Origin: CAYFIW01 sp964343265
GTDB lineage: Bacteria; Chloroflexota; Dehalococcoidia; Lucifugimonadales; UBA826
Reading direction: 5' to 3'
Assembly (NCBI GenBank): GCA_964343265.1
Contig: CAYFIW010000051.1
Coordinates: 1 to 9,979 of the forward strand
Length of the DNA: 9,979 bases
Each line of letters begins with the position of its first letter. Positions within the stretch are counted from its first letter, which is position 1. The notes under the pieces were generated by a model that searched no databases, was not told the DNA's origin, and was given only the letters and a program-made list of their open reading frames with translations. Below are positions 1 through 7,273 of the stretch, piece by piece. A program made the position numbers and the translations under genes.

Positions 1-19
1 TGAGGTTTGATTGGAATCA

Positions 20-48
20 TTGACATGCTCAACTTCCAATGCTACTCT
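20..48 (+). promoter_or_regulatory. Possible sigma70-type promoter upstream of the DUF362 gene
   Basis: A perfect TTGACA (20-25) is followed after 17 bases by TACTCT (43-48), which matches TATAAT at only three positions but carries a TG one base upstream (40-41), as in extended -10 promoters. A start near 55 would give a leader of about 60 bases before the ATG at 119. A 7-bp inverted repeat (10-16 with 34-40, ATTGGAA/TTCCAAT) brackets the -35 box and could be an operator. This is a pattern match only; what lies upstream of the window is unknown. Confidence 0.3.
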
Positions 49-108
49 CACAATGGTTTGGTAGGCGCGAATCCTACATAATTTTAATAGCGGTTATCTA
101 GGGAATTT

Positions 109-113
109 GGAGG
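109..113 (+). promoter_or_regulatory. Shine-Dalgarno GGAGG that decides the DUF362 start
   Basis: GGAGG with a 5-base spacer to the ATG at 119. The longer reading frame that opens at TTG 107 would start within this site, so the four extra residues are unlikely to be translated. Confidence 0.75.
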
Positions 114-118
114 AAAAA

Positions 119-1531
119 ATGGCAGAGTCCCAAGTTTACTATATGGATGCACATTCAGAGTCGACGGAAACTTCGTTGGCTGCCAAGATGATAACGGTGT
201 TTGACGCCGCAGGATTAGATGAAATAGTTAAACCAAATGACATAGTTGCTATCAAGGTTCACTGCGGAGAATGGAATAACTCGGCCTACCTTAGGCCTCT
301 TTATGCTAGAACACTGGCAGATAGGATCAAAGAACTGGGAGGAAGGCCGTTTGTCTGTGACACCACAACTTCGACCTATAGCCCATGGGGATCTAGGTCA
401 AGTGAGTTAGATATCCTGTTGACTGCTGAAAGAAACGGGTATAGCTCAGCAACCTTGGGTTGCCCTTTTATTTGTGCGGACGGGTTTATTGGGACCAACG
501 ATTTCGTGGTGGATATACCCGAAGGGTATATTTTGAAAGAAGCATACGTGGCCCAGGCTATTGCTGCTGCAGATACCTTGATTGCTCTTACTCATTTCAA
601 AGGTCATAGTATGGGTGTGATAGGGGGAGCCCTAAAGAACCTTGGCATTGGAGCTCAGTCGAAGAGAGGTAAATTCAATGTCCACATGGGAGGGCATCCC
701 ACATATGGGCTCGGCGCCGCCGGGGTGTTTCATCCTGAAAACTTCAAAGGCAAAGAAAATACTCCCGACTGGGAGATTCTAGAAGATTGCTGCCCATTTG
801 GTCTTTATAACATTAATGAAAATGATGAACTTGAATGGGATGGGGAAAAGTGCGCCAATTGTTTGGGATGTTTTGGAGTCATGGGTCCCAGGGGTCTAAT
901 GGATATCCCTCCCATCCAATTTGATGCTGTCGACGCTGCAATAGCTGACGCATGTCTTGGTGTTGAGAAAGCTGTAGGGAAGGGTAAGGTAGGTTACATC
1001 AATATGGCAGTAGATGTTTCACCTGCATGCGATTGCGCTGGTCATGCTGATGTGCCGATAGTACCTCATCTAGGCGTCTTTGCTAGTAAGGATGCTGTGG
1101 CTATAGATATGGCTTGCGTAGACAAAGCACGAGAGGCTGAAGGTATTAAGGGATCCAAGGCAGAGTTGATGGAAGCCCACCACTCAGGTGACAAAAAGTT
1201 TGAATCAGCAGCTGCTACATTCCATACCCAAAGTGAAGTGACCAGCATCAATACTGGACATGAAATAGGCTTGGGAAGTAGGGATTATGAATTAATTGAA
1301 TGTGAACCAGGAAGCCCTGAAAGGTTCAGGTTCCCTTATGATACTAGGCCCAGTAGGCAAAGGTTTGGGGAAAGGTTCAAGAAATTCCAGCCATTCCCAT
1401 ATGATAAATATGATGGGAAGGGTTTCCACAGGCTTGATGTAGTCGATTTAGATAAAGTGAGACATCACTACGAAGATGATGTAGAGGTTACTGAGATCCA
1501 GGAAACAATACATGCTGACGGTGACGATTAG
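119..1531 (+). CDS. DUF362 domain-containing protein with partial Fe-S cysteine motif
   Basis: This is a 470-residue member of the DUF362 family, cytosolic proteins often linked to iron-sulfur clusters and of unclear biochemical role. Family landmarks are IKVHCGE (about 45-51), the ThrHisPheLysGlyHis block (158-163), GGALKNLG (169-176) and, near residues 299-330, ValSerProAlaCysAspCys followed by AlaSerLysAspAlaValAlaIleAsp. In between lie CysCysPro (224-226) and CxxCxxC (245, 248, 251). In ferredoxin-like inserts a fourth Cys followed by Pro usually comes next, but here Met255-Gly-Pro takes that place. A single cluster using Cys224 or Cys225 with the later three is possible but unproven. A 70-80-residue basic and acidic tail follows with no motif I recognise. 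I chose the ATG at 119 because GGAGG (109-113) sits five bases upstream; the in-frame TTG at 107 overlaps that ribosome site. No signal peptide or membrane segment is seen. The substrate is unknown. Confidence 0.9.
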   Translation: MAESQVYYMDAHSESTETSLAAKMITVFDAAGLDEIVKPNDIVAIKVHCGEWNNSAYLRPLYARTLADRIKELGGRPFVCDTTTSTYSPWGSRSSELDILLTAERNGYSSATLGCPFICADGFIGTNDFVVDIPEGYILKEAYVAQAIAAADTLIALTHFKGHSMGVIGGALKNLGIGAQSKRGKFNVHMGGHPTYGLGAAGVFHPENFKGKENTPDWEILEDCCPFGLYNINENDELEWDGEKCANCLGCFGVMGPRGLMDIPPIQFDAVDAAIADACLGVEKAVGKGKVGYINMAVDVSPACDCAGHADVPIVPHLGVFASKDAVAIDMACVDKAREAEGIKGSKAELMEAHHSGDKKFESAAATFHTQSEVTSINTGHEIGLGSRDYELIECEPGSPERFRFPYDTRPSRQRFGERFKKFQPFPYDKYDGKGFHRLDVVDLDKVRHHYEDDVEVTEIQETIHADGDD

Positions 1532-1578
1532 CCCCGGTCGATAAATATAGGGTACCTTTACCCGGCTAATGGAAGATT

Positions 1579-1620
1579 TAAGGGGTGACTACAATGCGTG
1601 GTCGCCCCTTAGTTTATTTA
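1579..1620 (+). terminator. Terminator-like hairpin after the DUF362 gene
   Basis: Bases 1579-1592 pair with 1598-1611 as a 14-bp stem with two G-U wobbles and a 5-base AATGC loop. The core is GGGG/CCCC, and a T-rich stretch (GTTTATTTA, 1612-1620) follows. This is the form of a Rho-independent terminator, although the T run is broken. It starts 47 bases after the DUF362 stop and ends just before the ribosome site of the next gene, so it could also act as an attenuator for the downstream genes. A smaller 5-bp hairpin with a 4-base loop (1550-1563) lies just before it. Confidence 0.65.
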
Positions 1621-1642
1621 GGAACTCAAGGAGAAATTGTAT

Positions 1643-1966
1643 ATGCCACAATCCGGACAAGAGATGTTGGAAGATTCGATAGCAACTTGTAAAAAAATAG
1701 CGGAAGGTCTTAATTCGCAGAACTCAGATTGGGAACATTCAATAGTGGAAATTGTAGAAAAATTTGAAGAAGTTAGTGATACTTTTTTCTTTAAGACTAT
1801 GCCAAGCATACCCCCCACAAGGACGGCCATGAGGGAAGCTGCAGCATTGTTGGAATTAAAGAATGCCGAGGACTGGGACGGCTTCGGCGATGCTATCGCT
1901 ACGTTGATTGATAGTGCTCAAAATGTAATAGAAAAAGCTGGAATGAAAGGAACTACTCTCACGTGA
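1643..1966 (+). CDS. Small hypothetical protein, helical and acidic
   Basis: I do not recognise this family. The 107-residue product has no signal peptide or membrane segment and looks mostly alpha-helical. Residues about 7-45 form an amphipathic, acidic stretch containing a single Cys, followed by a proline-rich turn (SIPPT, near 53-57) and two further helices rich in Ala, Glu and Asp. This is compatible with a small soluble helical bundle or a protein-protein adaptor, but no function can be assigned. AAGGAG (1628-1633) lies nine bases before the ATG at 1643; a TTG six bases earlier (1637) is too close to the ribosome site and less likely. The stop overlaps the GTG start of the next gene (GTGA, 1963-1966), so the two are probably translationally coupled and co-expressed. 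Confidence 0.7.
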   Translation: MPQSGQEMLEDSIATCKKIAEGLNSQNSDWEHSIVEIVEKFEEVSDTFFFKTMPSIPPTRTAMREAAALLELKNAEDWDGFGDAIATLIDSAQNVIEKAGMKGTTLT

Positions 1967-2838
1967 AAAATCCGATTCTTATTACGGGGGGAGCTGGAAG
2001 CGTTGGCCGTCAGTTGGCTTCTATGTTTTTGGAAGAAGGGAGACGGGTTCGAATATTCGACCTGCCATTTATGGATTTCACAGGACTAGATGAAGACCCT
2101 AACGTGGAGGTATACAAGGGAGATATTACGGATCCCAAGTCGGTGTCTAAAGCGGCGGAAGGTATTAGTGGAGTTCTACACCTTGCAGCTATTCTCCCTC
2201 CAAACAGCGAAAAAGATAAAGAATTCACCTTCAAAGTGAACGTAGATGGAACAAATAACATAGTTGAGGCTATAAAAGATTCATCACCTGACGCCACTAT
2301 AGTTTTTACATCTTCGATAAGTACCTATGGAGATACTTCTGCTGAAGATGACCCAATTACTATAGAACAATCTCAGAATGCGATAGATGTCTATGCTGAA
2401 AGTAAAATAGCGGGGGAGAAACTGTTGAAAGAATCAGGAGCTAATTTCGTTATATTGCGAATAGCCAGTATAGCCGTGCCTGAATTCCTCGAACCTCCTG
2501 AGCCATGGCCATTCACCTCCGAGCAGAGAGTTGAGATGATTCACAGAGATGATGTTGCAGACGCGATAAAAAACTCGGTGGATTCGAAGGAGGCCGTTGG
2601 GAAGGTATTTAATATAGCTGGAGGCGATAGCTGGAGATTGCGTGGGAAAAATTATGTTGAAGATTTTTTTCAAGTAATGGGTGCGCCGGTTGAGATGGCA
2701 GTTTACAGGGATTCTACAGGATGGAATGACTGGTACGACACCACAGAATCTCAAAGAATACTCAGTTATCAAAACAGAAGTTATTCATATTATAGCGACC
2801 AGATGAAAAAAATAATCAGGGATATGATGGAAGGGTAG
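1963..2838 (+). CDS. NAD(P)-dependent epimerase/dehydratase (extended SDR)
   Basis: This is a 291-residue cytosolic enzyme of the extended short-chain dehydrogenase family, which includes nucleotide-sugar epimerases and dehydratases. The Rossmann motif TGGAGSVG is at residues 8-15. An Asp at the end of strand 2 (Asp33, in IlePheAspLeu) suggests a preference for NAD over NADP. Asp54 (GlyAspIle) and the LHLAA segment (72-76) fit the adenine and ribose side of the pocket. The catalytic set is ThrSerSer (116-118) and Tyr144-x3-Lys148. IHRDDVADAI, in the second half, is the usual conserved HxDD(V)A segment of the family. Length is slightly below the common 300-340. The GTG start overlaps the upstream stop by 4 bases; AGGA (1948-1951) lies 11 bases before it. 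The substrate cannot be read from the sequence; a sugar, a lactone precursor or a keto compound are all possible. Confidence 0.88.
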   Translation: MKNPILITGGAGSVGRQLASMFLEEGRRVRIFDLPFMDFTGLDEDPNVEVYKGDITDPKSVSKAAEGISGVLHLAAILPPNSEKDKEFTFKVNVDGTNNIVEAIKDSSPDATIVFTSSISTYGDTSAEDDPITIEQSQNAIDVYAESKIAGEKLLKESGANFVILRIASIAVPEFLEPPEPWPFTSEQRVEMIHRDDVADAIKNSVDSKEAVGKVFNIAGGDSWRLRGKNYVEDFFQVMGAPVEMAVYRDSTGWNDWYDTTESQRILSYQNRSYSYYSDQMKKIIRDMMEG

Positions 2839-2874
2839 ATTCGCTGCCTTCATGGGGCTTATTATTCTTTAAGC

Positions 2875-2879
2875 AGGAG
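2875..2879 (+). promoter_or_regulatory. Shine-Dalgarno of larE
   Basis: AGGAG with a 7-base spacer to the ATG at 2887. It supports that start, which also gives the normal N-terminal length before the PP-loop. Confidence 0.6.
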
Positions 2880-2886
2880 ATGGGAA

Positions 2887-3729
2887 ATGCTTCAAATAAC
2901 TGATCAGACCCTACAAGAGAAAAGGCTTACTCTAGTTAATAACTTAATACAAATGGAAAGCGTAATAGTAGCGTATTCTGGTGGAGTCGATAGTGCGTTT
3001 TTAGCTGCCATAGCTAATGAAGTACTAGGAGACAAAGCAATAGCGATAACAGCGGTTTCTCCTAGCTTAGCGCCTAGTGAACTTGAGGAAGCAAAGACAC
3101 TTGCTTCAGAGTTGGGATTGAACTTTAGGACCTTGAACACTAAAGAAGTGGAGAGAGAGGACTATCAAGCGAACAACCCGGATAGATGCTTTTTTTGTAA
3201 AGATGAATTGTATTCACATTTGATTAGATATGCGGAGGAAGAGGGCTATAAATTTGTCCTAAACGGTACAAATAAAGATGATTTAGGGGATTACAGGCCT
3301 GGAATTGAAGCGGCAAAACAGTATGGTGTATTAAGTCCCATGGTTGACGTAAATCTTACCAAGGAAGAGATCCGTCTTTTATCGAAGGATATGGATCTGA
3401 ATACCTGGGACAAGCCTGCTCAAGCCTGTCTTTCGTCGAGAATACCATATGGGACTACTGTAACGGTGGAAGCATTGACAAAAATTGCTAAGGCGGAACA
3501 TTTTTTGAGAACTAAAGGGTTCAAACAATTGAGGGTAAGACATCACGATACGATAGCTAGAATAGAAATGGAACCAACGGATTTTCAAGATCTTATAAGC
3601 GAACCTCTAAGAACTGAAATAACCGACGCTTTCAAAGATTTTGGATATTCTTATGTCACACTAGACATGGATGGATTTCGATCTGGGAGTCTGAATGAAA
3701 TCCTGAAAAATATGAAGAAAGGGCAATGA
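2887..3729 (+). CDS. larE: ATP-dependent sulfur transferase LarE (PP-loop family)
   Basis: LarE adenylates the carboxylates of the pyridinium precursor made by LarB and inserts sulfur, before LarC adds nickel to give the nickel-pincer cofactor of lactate racemase and related LarA enzymes. This 280-residue product has family length and features. The PP-loop SGGVDS is at 31-36, the GTNKDDLGDYRPG signature at 127-139, CLSSRIPYG at 181-189 and a late Asp260/Arg265 region. Cys181 corresponds to the sacrificial Cys176 of the Lactobacillus enzyme. Cys101 and Cys104 (ArgCysPhePheCysLys) add a CxxC. This three-cysteine set is the form reported to bind a [4Fe-4S] cluster and act catalytically rather than sacrificing its own cysteine. 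The gap to the epimerase is 48 bases and to the aminotransferase 38. No larB, larC or larA is present in the window. Confidence 0.9.
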   Translation: MLQITDQTLQEKRLTLVNNLIQMESVIVAYSGGVDSAFLAAIANEVLGDKAIAITAVSPSLAPSELEEAKTLASELGLNFRTLNTKEVEREDYQANNPDRCFFCKDELYSHLIRYAEEEGYKFVLNGTNKDDLGDYRPGIEAAKQYGVLSPMVDVNLTKEEIRLLSKDMDLNTWDKPAQACLSSRIPYGTTVTVEALTKIAKAEHFLRTKGFKQLRVRHHDTIARIEMEPTDFQDLISEPLRTEITDAFKDFGYSYVTLDMDGFRSGSLNEILKNMKKGQ

Positions 3730-3743
3730 ACAACACAATATTG

Positions 3744-3757
3744 GACTAAATTTAGTC
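3744..3757. repeat. Perfect 14-bp palindrome in the larE-aminotransferase gap
   Basis: GACTAAATTTAGTC reads the same on both strands with no spacer. It starts 14 bases after the larE stop and ends directly before the GGAG ribosome site (3759-3762) of the aminotransferase. A protein bound here, or a local RNA structure, could affect expression of the two downstream genes. No T run follows, so it is not an intrinsic terminator. Confidence 0.55.
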
Positions 3758-3758
3758 T

Positions 3759-3762
3759 GGAG
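3759..3762 (+). promoter_or_regulatory. Ribosome site supporting a TTG start
   Basis: GGAG lies five bases before TTG 3768. It is the main reason to accept a TTG start for the aminotransferase, because the first in-frame ATG comes only at about residue 69, inside the conserved fold. Confidence 0.6.
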
Positions 3763-3767
3763 CGGTT

Positions 3768-5105
3768 TTGAGTAAATCTAATATTGAGTTAGAAGTAACT
3801 CGTTACAAGGCAAAAAACCCTAAGTCAGCCCTTCTTCAGTTGGAGGCACAGCGTTATCTTCCTGGAGGTAGTTCCAGGGGTACATCCTATTTTGATCCCT
3901 ATCCTCACTTTATTGAAAAAGGTACTGGACCTTTTTTGTTTGATGTAGATGGTAATAAATATCTGGATTTAATGATAAACGCTACGAGCCTTATTCTTGG
4001 TCATGCGCATCCAGAAATCACAGCGGTTATCACGGATCAGGCATCCAAAGGAACCGCCTTTAGTGGACCAACAGAAAGCCAAATCTCTTTTTCCAAAGTA
4101 CTTATAGGGCGAATTCCATCTTTTGATAAGGTCAGATTCACCAATTCAGGCACCGAAGCGACCATGATGTCTATTCGAGCTGCGAGACAATATACAGGCA
4201 AGGGGAAAATACTGAAAATTGAAGGGGGGTATCATGGGTCACATGAATATGTTTCAGTAAGCGTATACCCTCCCGCAAGCAAGTTAGACCCTGAAAGAGC
4301 CTTACCCATCAAAGAATATACTTCACAGCCAGATTCTATATTAGATCAGGTGTACGTGACTCCGTTCAATGATTTGGAGTCGGTTCAAAATATTTTGTCT
4401 AGGTATCATGAAGAAATTGCATGTGTGATTGTTGAGCCAGTAGTTTCAAGTTTTGGATACCTGCCAGCTCAAAAAGAATTTTTGATTACTCTCAGAAAGC
4501 TCACAAAAGAATTGAATGTAGTTCTAATTTTTGATGAGGTACAGAGTTTCCGAATCGCACCCGGAGGTGCTCAGGAATATTTTAACGTTATACCAGATAT
4601 GACTGCGTTGGGGAAAATAATCGGTGGGGGATTGCCAATAGGGGCTTTTGGTGGAAAGGATGACATAATGGCTGTTTTTGATCCGACTGGTGGAGGGGCG
4701 GCCGTAGCTCACGCAGGGACTTTTAATGCGAATCCTATGGCTATGAGAGCAGGTGAAATTGTAATGGAGCACCTTACCGATGAAGTTTATGAATCCATTA
4801 ATCATCTCGGAACTACTTTAAGAGATCAACTAAGTACACTTCTTTCTGAATTTGAAATAGATGCCACCGTAACAGGGATAGCGTCAATGTTTGGAGTACA
4901 TTTTTCAAAAAATCCCATAAATAATTATCGGGATGTTTTGATGGGAGACAGGGATTTGAAGAGAGCATTTTTTGTTGGAATGCTAAATGAAAATGTCTTG
5001 TTGCAGTCAGGTGCTGCCGGATCACTAAACGTACTAAATACTGAAGAACATGTGTCAATGTTCATTGATTCCGCTCGTAACGTCTTGCGACGTATACGTC
5101 AGTAA
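3768..5105 (+). CDS. Class III PLP-dependent aminotransferase, glutamate-1-semialdehyde aminomutase-like
   Basis: This is a 445-residue fold-type I PLP enzyme of aminotransferase class III. LPGGSSRGT (31-39) and the FxxDVDGNKYLDL segment near 58-68 give the typical GSAM-like N-terminus. SGTEA (127-131) and YHG (155-157) bind the cofactor phosphate and stack on the ring. Asp256 in DEVQSFR pairs with the pyridine nitrogen. Lys283 in LGKIIGGGLPIGAFGG should be the Schiff-base lysine, and GTFNANPMAM (317-326) is the conserved late block. The closest well-known relative is HemL, but DEVQ rather than DEVM, and a neighbourhood without haem genes, argue for a different amino donor or amino-acid substrate. 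The family also contains beta-amino-acid and omega-aminotransferases, so I give no symbol. The start is TTG, with a downstream gap of only 8 bases to the peptidase gene. Confidence 0.88.
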   Translation: MSKSNIELEVTRYKAKNPKSALLQLEAQRYLPGGSSRGTSYFDPYPHFIEKGTGPFLFDVDGNKYLDLMINATSLILGHAHPEITAVITDQASKGTAFSGPTESQISFSKVLIGRIPSFDKVRFTNSGTEATMMSIRAARQYTGKGKILKIEGGYHGSHEYVSVSVYPPASKLDPERALPIKEYTSQPDSILDQVYVTPFNDLESVQNILSRYHEEIACVIVEPVVSSFGYLPAQKEFLITLRKLTKELNVVLIFDEVQSFRIAPGGAQEYFNVIPDMTALGKIIGGGLPIGAFGGKDDIMAVFDPTGGGAAVAHAGTFNANPMAMRAGEIVMEHLTDEVYESINHLGTTLRDQLSTLLSEFEIDATVTGIASMFGVHFSKNPINNYRDVLMGDRDLKRAFFVGMLNENVLLQSGAAGSLNVLNTEEHVSMFIDSARNVLRRIRQ

Positions 5106-5113
5106 GATTTACT

Positions 5114-7222
5114 ATGACAATATTGGTGGAAGATATATCCGAGTTTCCTGGTCCTGGAATGGATTACCCTAGTGCCTTTACATTCAGTCCAGACGGCCGT
5201 TACCTTACCTATCTCAAGATAGATTCTTCAACTATGGAGAGGTCCCTTTATTTAACAGAATCTAGAAACTTCAACGAAAAATTACTTGTAAGCTCTGCTC
5301 GTGAAGTAACTAGGGAAGAATCTCTAGAGGAGGAATTGAGAAAACAGCGTCTGAGACAGATGTCAGGAGGTATATCTCAATATTTTTGGACTTCAGATAA
5401 TAAAATTGTCTTCAAAATGGATGGAGATATATTCGTTTTAGATAACTTAGACTCAACACCGCGTCTTTTAGTTGACGCTTCAGAATTTTCCGCAATGGAT
5501 CCCAAAGTTTCCCCTAATGGAAAAAACTTGGCATTCGTTAGTCTTGGAGAGATATACATAGTACGGCTAGAAGGAGGACACCCAGTTAAATTGACTGATG
5601 GAAAGGCGGGTACGACCAGAGGACTGGCTGAATACATTGCTCAAGAGGAGATGGGCAGATCATCTGGATACTGGTGGTCACCGGATAGCAAGTCGATTGC
5701 ATTTATAGAAGTAGATGAAACGAATATACCTGAATTTATTTTAACTAATCTTGGTGATGAATTAGTTCCAAACGAGGCATATCGATATCCATTCGCAGGA
5801 TGTGATAATGCCGATGTTCGTCTCGGAATCACAGATCTTCATGGCAACATGTCGTGGGCCGATACATCAAATTATGAATATATTGCCAGGGTAAACTGGA
5901 CAAAAAAAGGGAGCCTAGTCGTTCAATGCCAGACTCGTGATCAAACTCGATTGGATTTACTGAAATTTGACTCTTCCTTAAATGGCTCGACAATAATTTT
6001 AAGTGAACAATCTGATGTCTGGGTCAATTTACACGACATGTTTAGGGCATTGGATGACGAGGAATTCATATGGGCCTCAGAACGGACAGGTTACAGACAT
6101 ATTTATCATTATGATTGCGATGGTAATCAGAAGAGACAAATAACTGATGGAAAATGGCAGGTTGATAATCTAGTAGCCGTGGATCAAGAGAAAAAGTTAA
6201 TATATTTCACTTCTTCTGCAGATTCATCTTTGGAAAGTAATTTCTATAGGATCAATTTCGATGGCAGCGATTTTCAGAGGCTTTCTACTATTCCTGGCAT
6301 TCACACAGTGGTGTGTGATGTTCAGAGCAATCTTTATGTAGATACTATACATTCTGCTTCACTTACTCCAGTTGTGCATTTGTCAAAAATCTCAGACGAC
6401 CAAAACATATCTATAATCCACAACACCTTGGATACACGTGTGGAAAAATTCAATCTGCGTCCTCCAGAATTTGTAAAGATTGCGTCTAAAAATGATGATC
6501 AACTTAATGGAGCTATTTTTTTCCCTGATGAGTCTTTCGGTGAAGGGCCACATCCAACCATCTTGTACGTCTATGGCGGGCCGCATGCCCAACTGGTAAC
6601 TAATAGTTGGAATTTAACAGCTTCACTCAGAATTCAATATTTGAGAGAGCAAGGATATTTAGTTTTTGTTTTAGATAATAGGGGCAGTGCTCGGCAAGGC
6701 TTATTGTTTGAGTCGCATATAAAAAACCGCATGGGTTCTGTAGAAATAGAAGATCAACTTTCAGGCATAGAGTGGTTGATTAAAAAAGGGTATTCGGATC
6801 AAAGCAAAATAGGAGTGTATGGATGGAGTTACGGTGGATATATGGCTCTGATGTGCCTTGCACAGGTCCCTGAAGTTTTTAAAGTTGCAGTAGCTGGAGC
6901 ACCAGTGACTTCGTGGGATGGATACGATACACATTACACAGAAAGATATATGGGAACACCGGTTTCTAATCCAGACGGATATGTAAACTCTAGTGTGATG
7001 GAATACGCATCTAATATACGCGGGGAATTGATGTTAATTCATGGTTTGATCGATGAAAATGTTCATTTTCGTCATTCCGCTCGGCTTATAAATGCTTTGA
7101 TTTCTTTTAATAAAAAATATGATTTGGTGCTGTTTCCGAAAGAGAGACATATGCCCAGACGACAATCTGACAGGACATATTTAGAAACCAGATTGACTGA
7201 ATTCTTTAAAAAATATCTTTGA
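5114..7222 (+). CDS. S9 family peptidase, dipeptidyl peptidase IV-like
   Basis: This 702-residue serine peptidase has the two-domain DPP-IV layout: an N-terminal beta-propeller to about residue 440, then an alpha/beta-hydrolase domain. In the propeller, AEYIAQEEM (172-180) carries the double Glu (178, 179) that in DPP-IV anchors the free N-terminus of the substrate, followed by GYWWSPDS. The catalytic domain shows the oxyanion tyrosine block YVYGGP (485-490; Tyr487), the nucleophile Ser572 in GWSYGGYM, Asp647 in HGLIDENVHF and His679 in ArgHisMet, so the triad is complete. Expected action is removal of dipeptides from peptide N-termini, often X-Pro or X-Ala. No signal peptide or membrane anchor is seen at MTILVEDISE, so it is probably cytosolic and may serve peptide turnover. 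The ribosome site is weak, and with an 8-base gap translation may rely on coupling to the aminotransferase. Confidence 0.92.
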   Translation: MTILVEDISEFPGPGMDYPSAFTFSPDGRYLTYLKIDSSTMERSLYLTESRNFNEKLLVSSAREVTREESLEEELRKQRLRQMSGGISQYFWTSDNKIVFKMDGDIFVLDNLDSTPRLLVDASEFSAMDPKVSPNGKNLAFVSLGEIYIVRLEGGHPVKLTDGKAGTTRGLAEYIAQEEMGRSSGYWWSPDSKSIAFIEVDETNIPEFILTNLGDELVPNEAYRYPFAGCDNADVRLGITDLHGNMSWADTSNYEYIARVNWTKKGSLVVQCQTRDQTRLDLLKFDSSLNGSTIILSEQSDVWVNLHDMFRALDDEEFIWASERTGYRHIYHYDCDGNQKRQITDGKWQVDNLVAVDQEKKLIYFTSSADSSLESNFYRINFDGSDFQRLSTIPGIHTVVCDVQSNLYVDTIHSASLTPVVHLSKISDDQNISIIHNTLDTRVEKFNLRPPEFVKIASKNDDQLNGAIFFPDESFGEGPHPTILYVYGGPHAQLVTNSWNLTASLRIQYLREQGYLVFVLDNRGSARQGLLFESHIKNRMGSVEIEDQLSGIEWLIKKGYSDQSKIGVYGWSYGGYMALMCLAQVPEVFKVAVAGAPVTSWDGYDTHYTERYMGTPVSNPDGYVNSSVMEYASNIRGELMLIHGLIDENVHFRHSARLINALISFNKKYDLVLFPKERHMPRRQSDRTYLETRLTEFFKKYL

Positions 7223-7273
7223 AATGTTTTGGACTTTTTGTACTGACAATGTAGGTTAATTTTTGATTCTTAA
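7223..7273. other. Convergent intergenic gap
   Basis: This 51-base, very AT-rich gap separates the ends of the two converging gene blocks. Short T runs occur on the + strand (7235-7239, 7260-7264), but I see no strong GC hairpin in either direction. Termination here is either weak, Rho-dependent or within the coding ends. Confidence 0.5.

Noticed and set aside
61..77. GTAGG/CCTAC 5-bp stem with a 7-base CGCGAAT loop resembles a tRNA T-arm
   Set aside because: The loop lacks the TT of TTCRANY, and no matching 7-bp acceptor stem, D-arm or anticodon arm could be found in the 70 bases upstream.
1066..1251. Open frame on the - strand inside the DUF362 gene
   Set aside because: It is fully nested in a gene with clear family motifs, has no family resemblance itself and looks like a chance antisense frame.
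2434..2772. 112-codon - strand frame inside the epimerase gene
   Set aside because: It is a shadow of the epimerase reading frame; the product has no recognisable domain.
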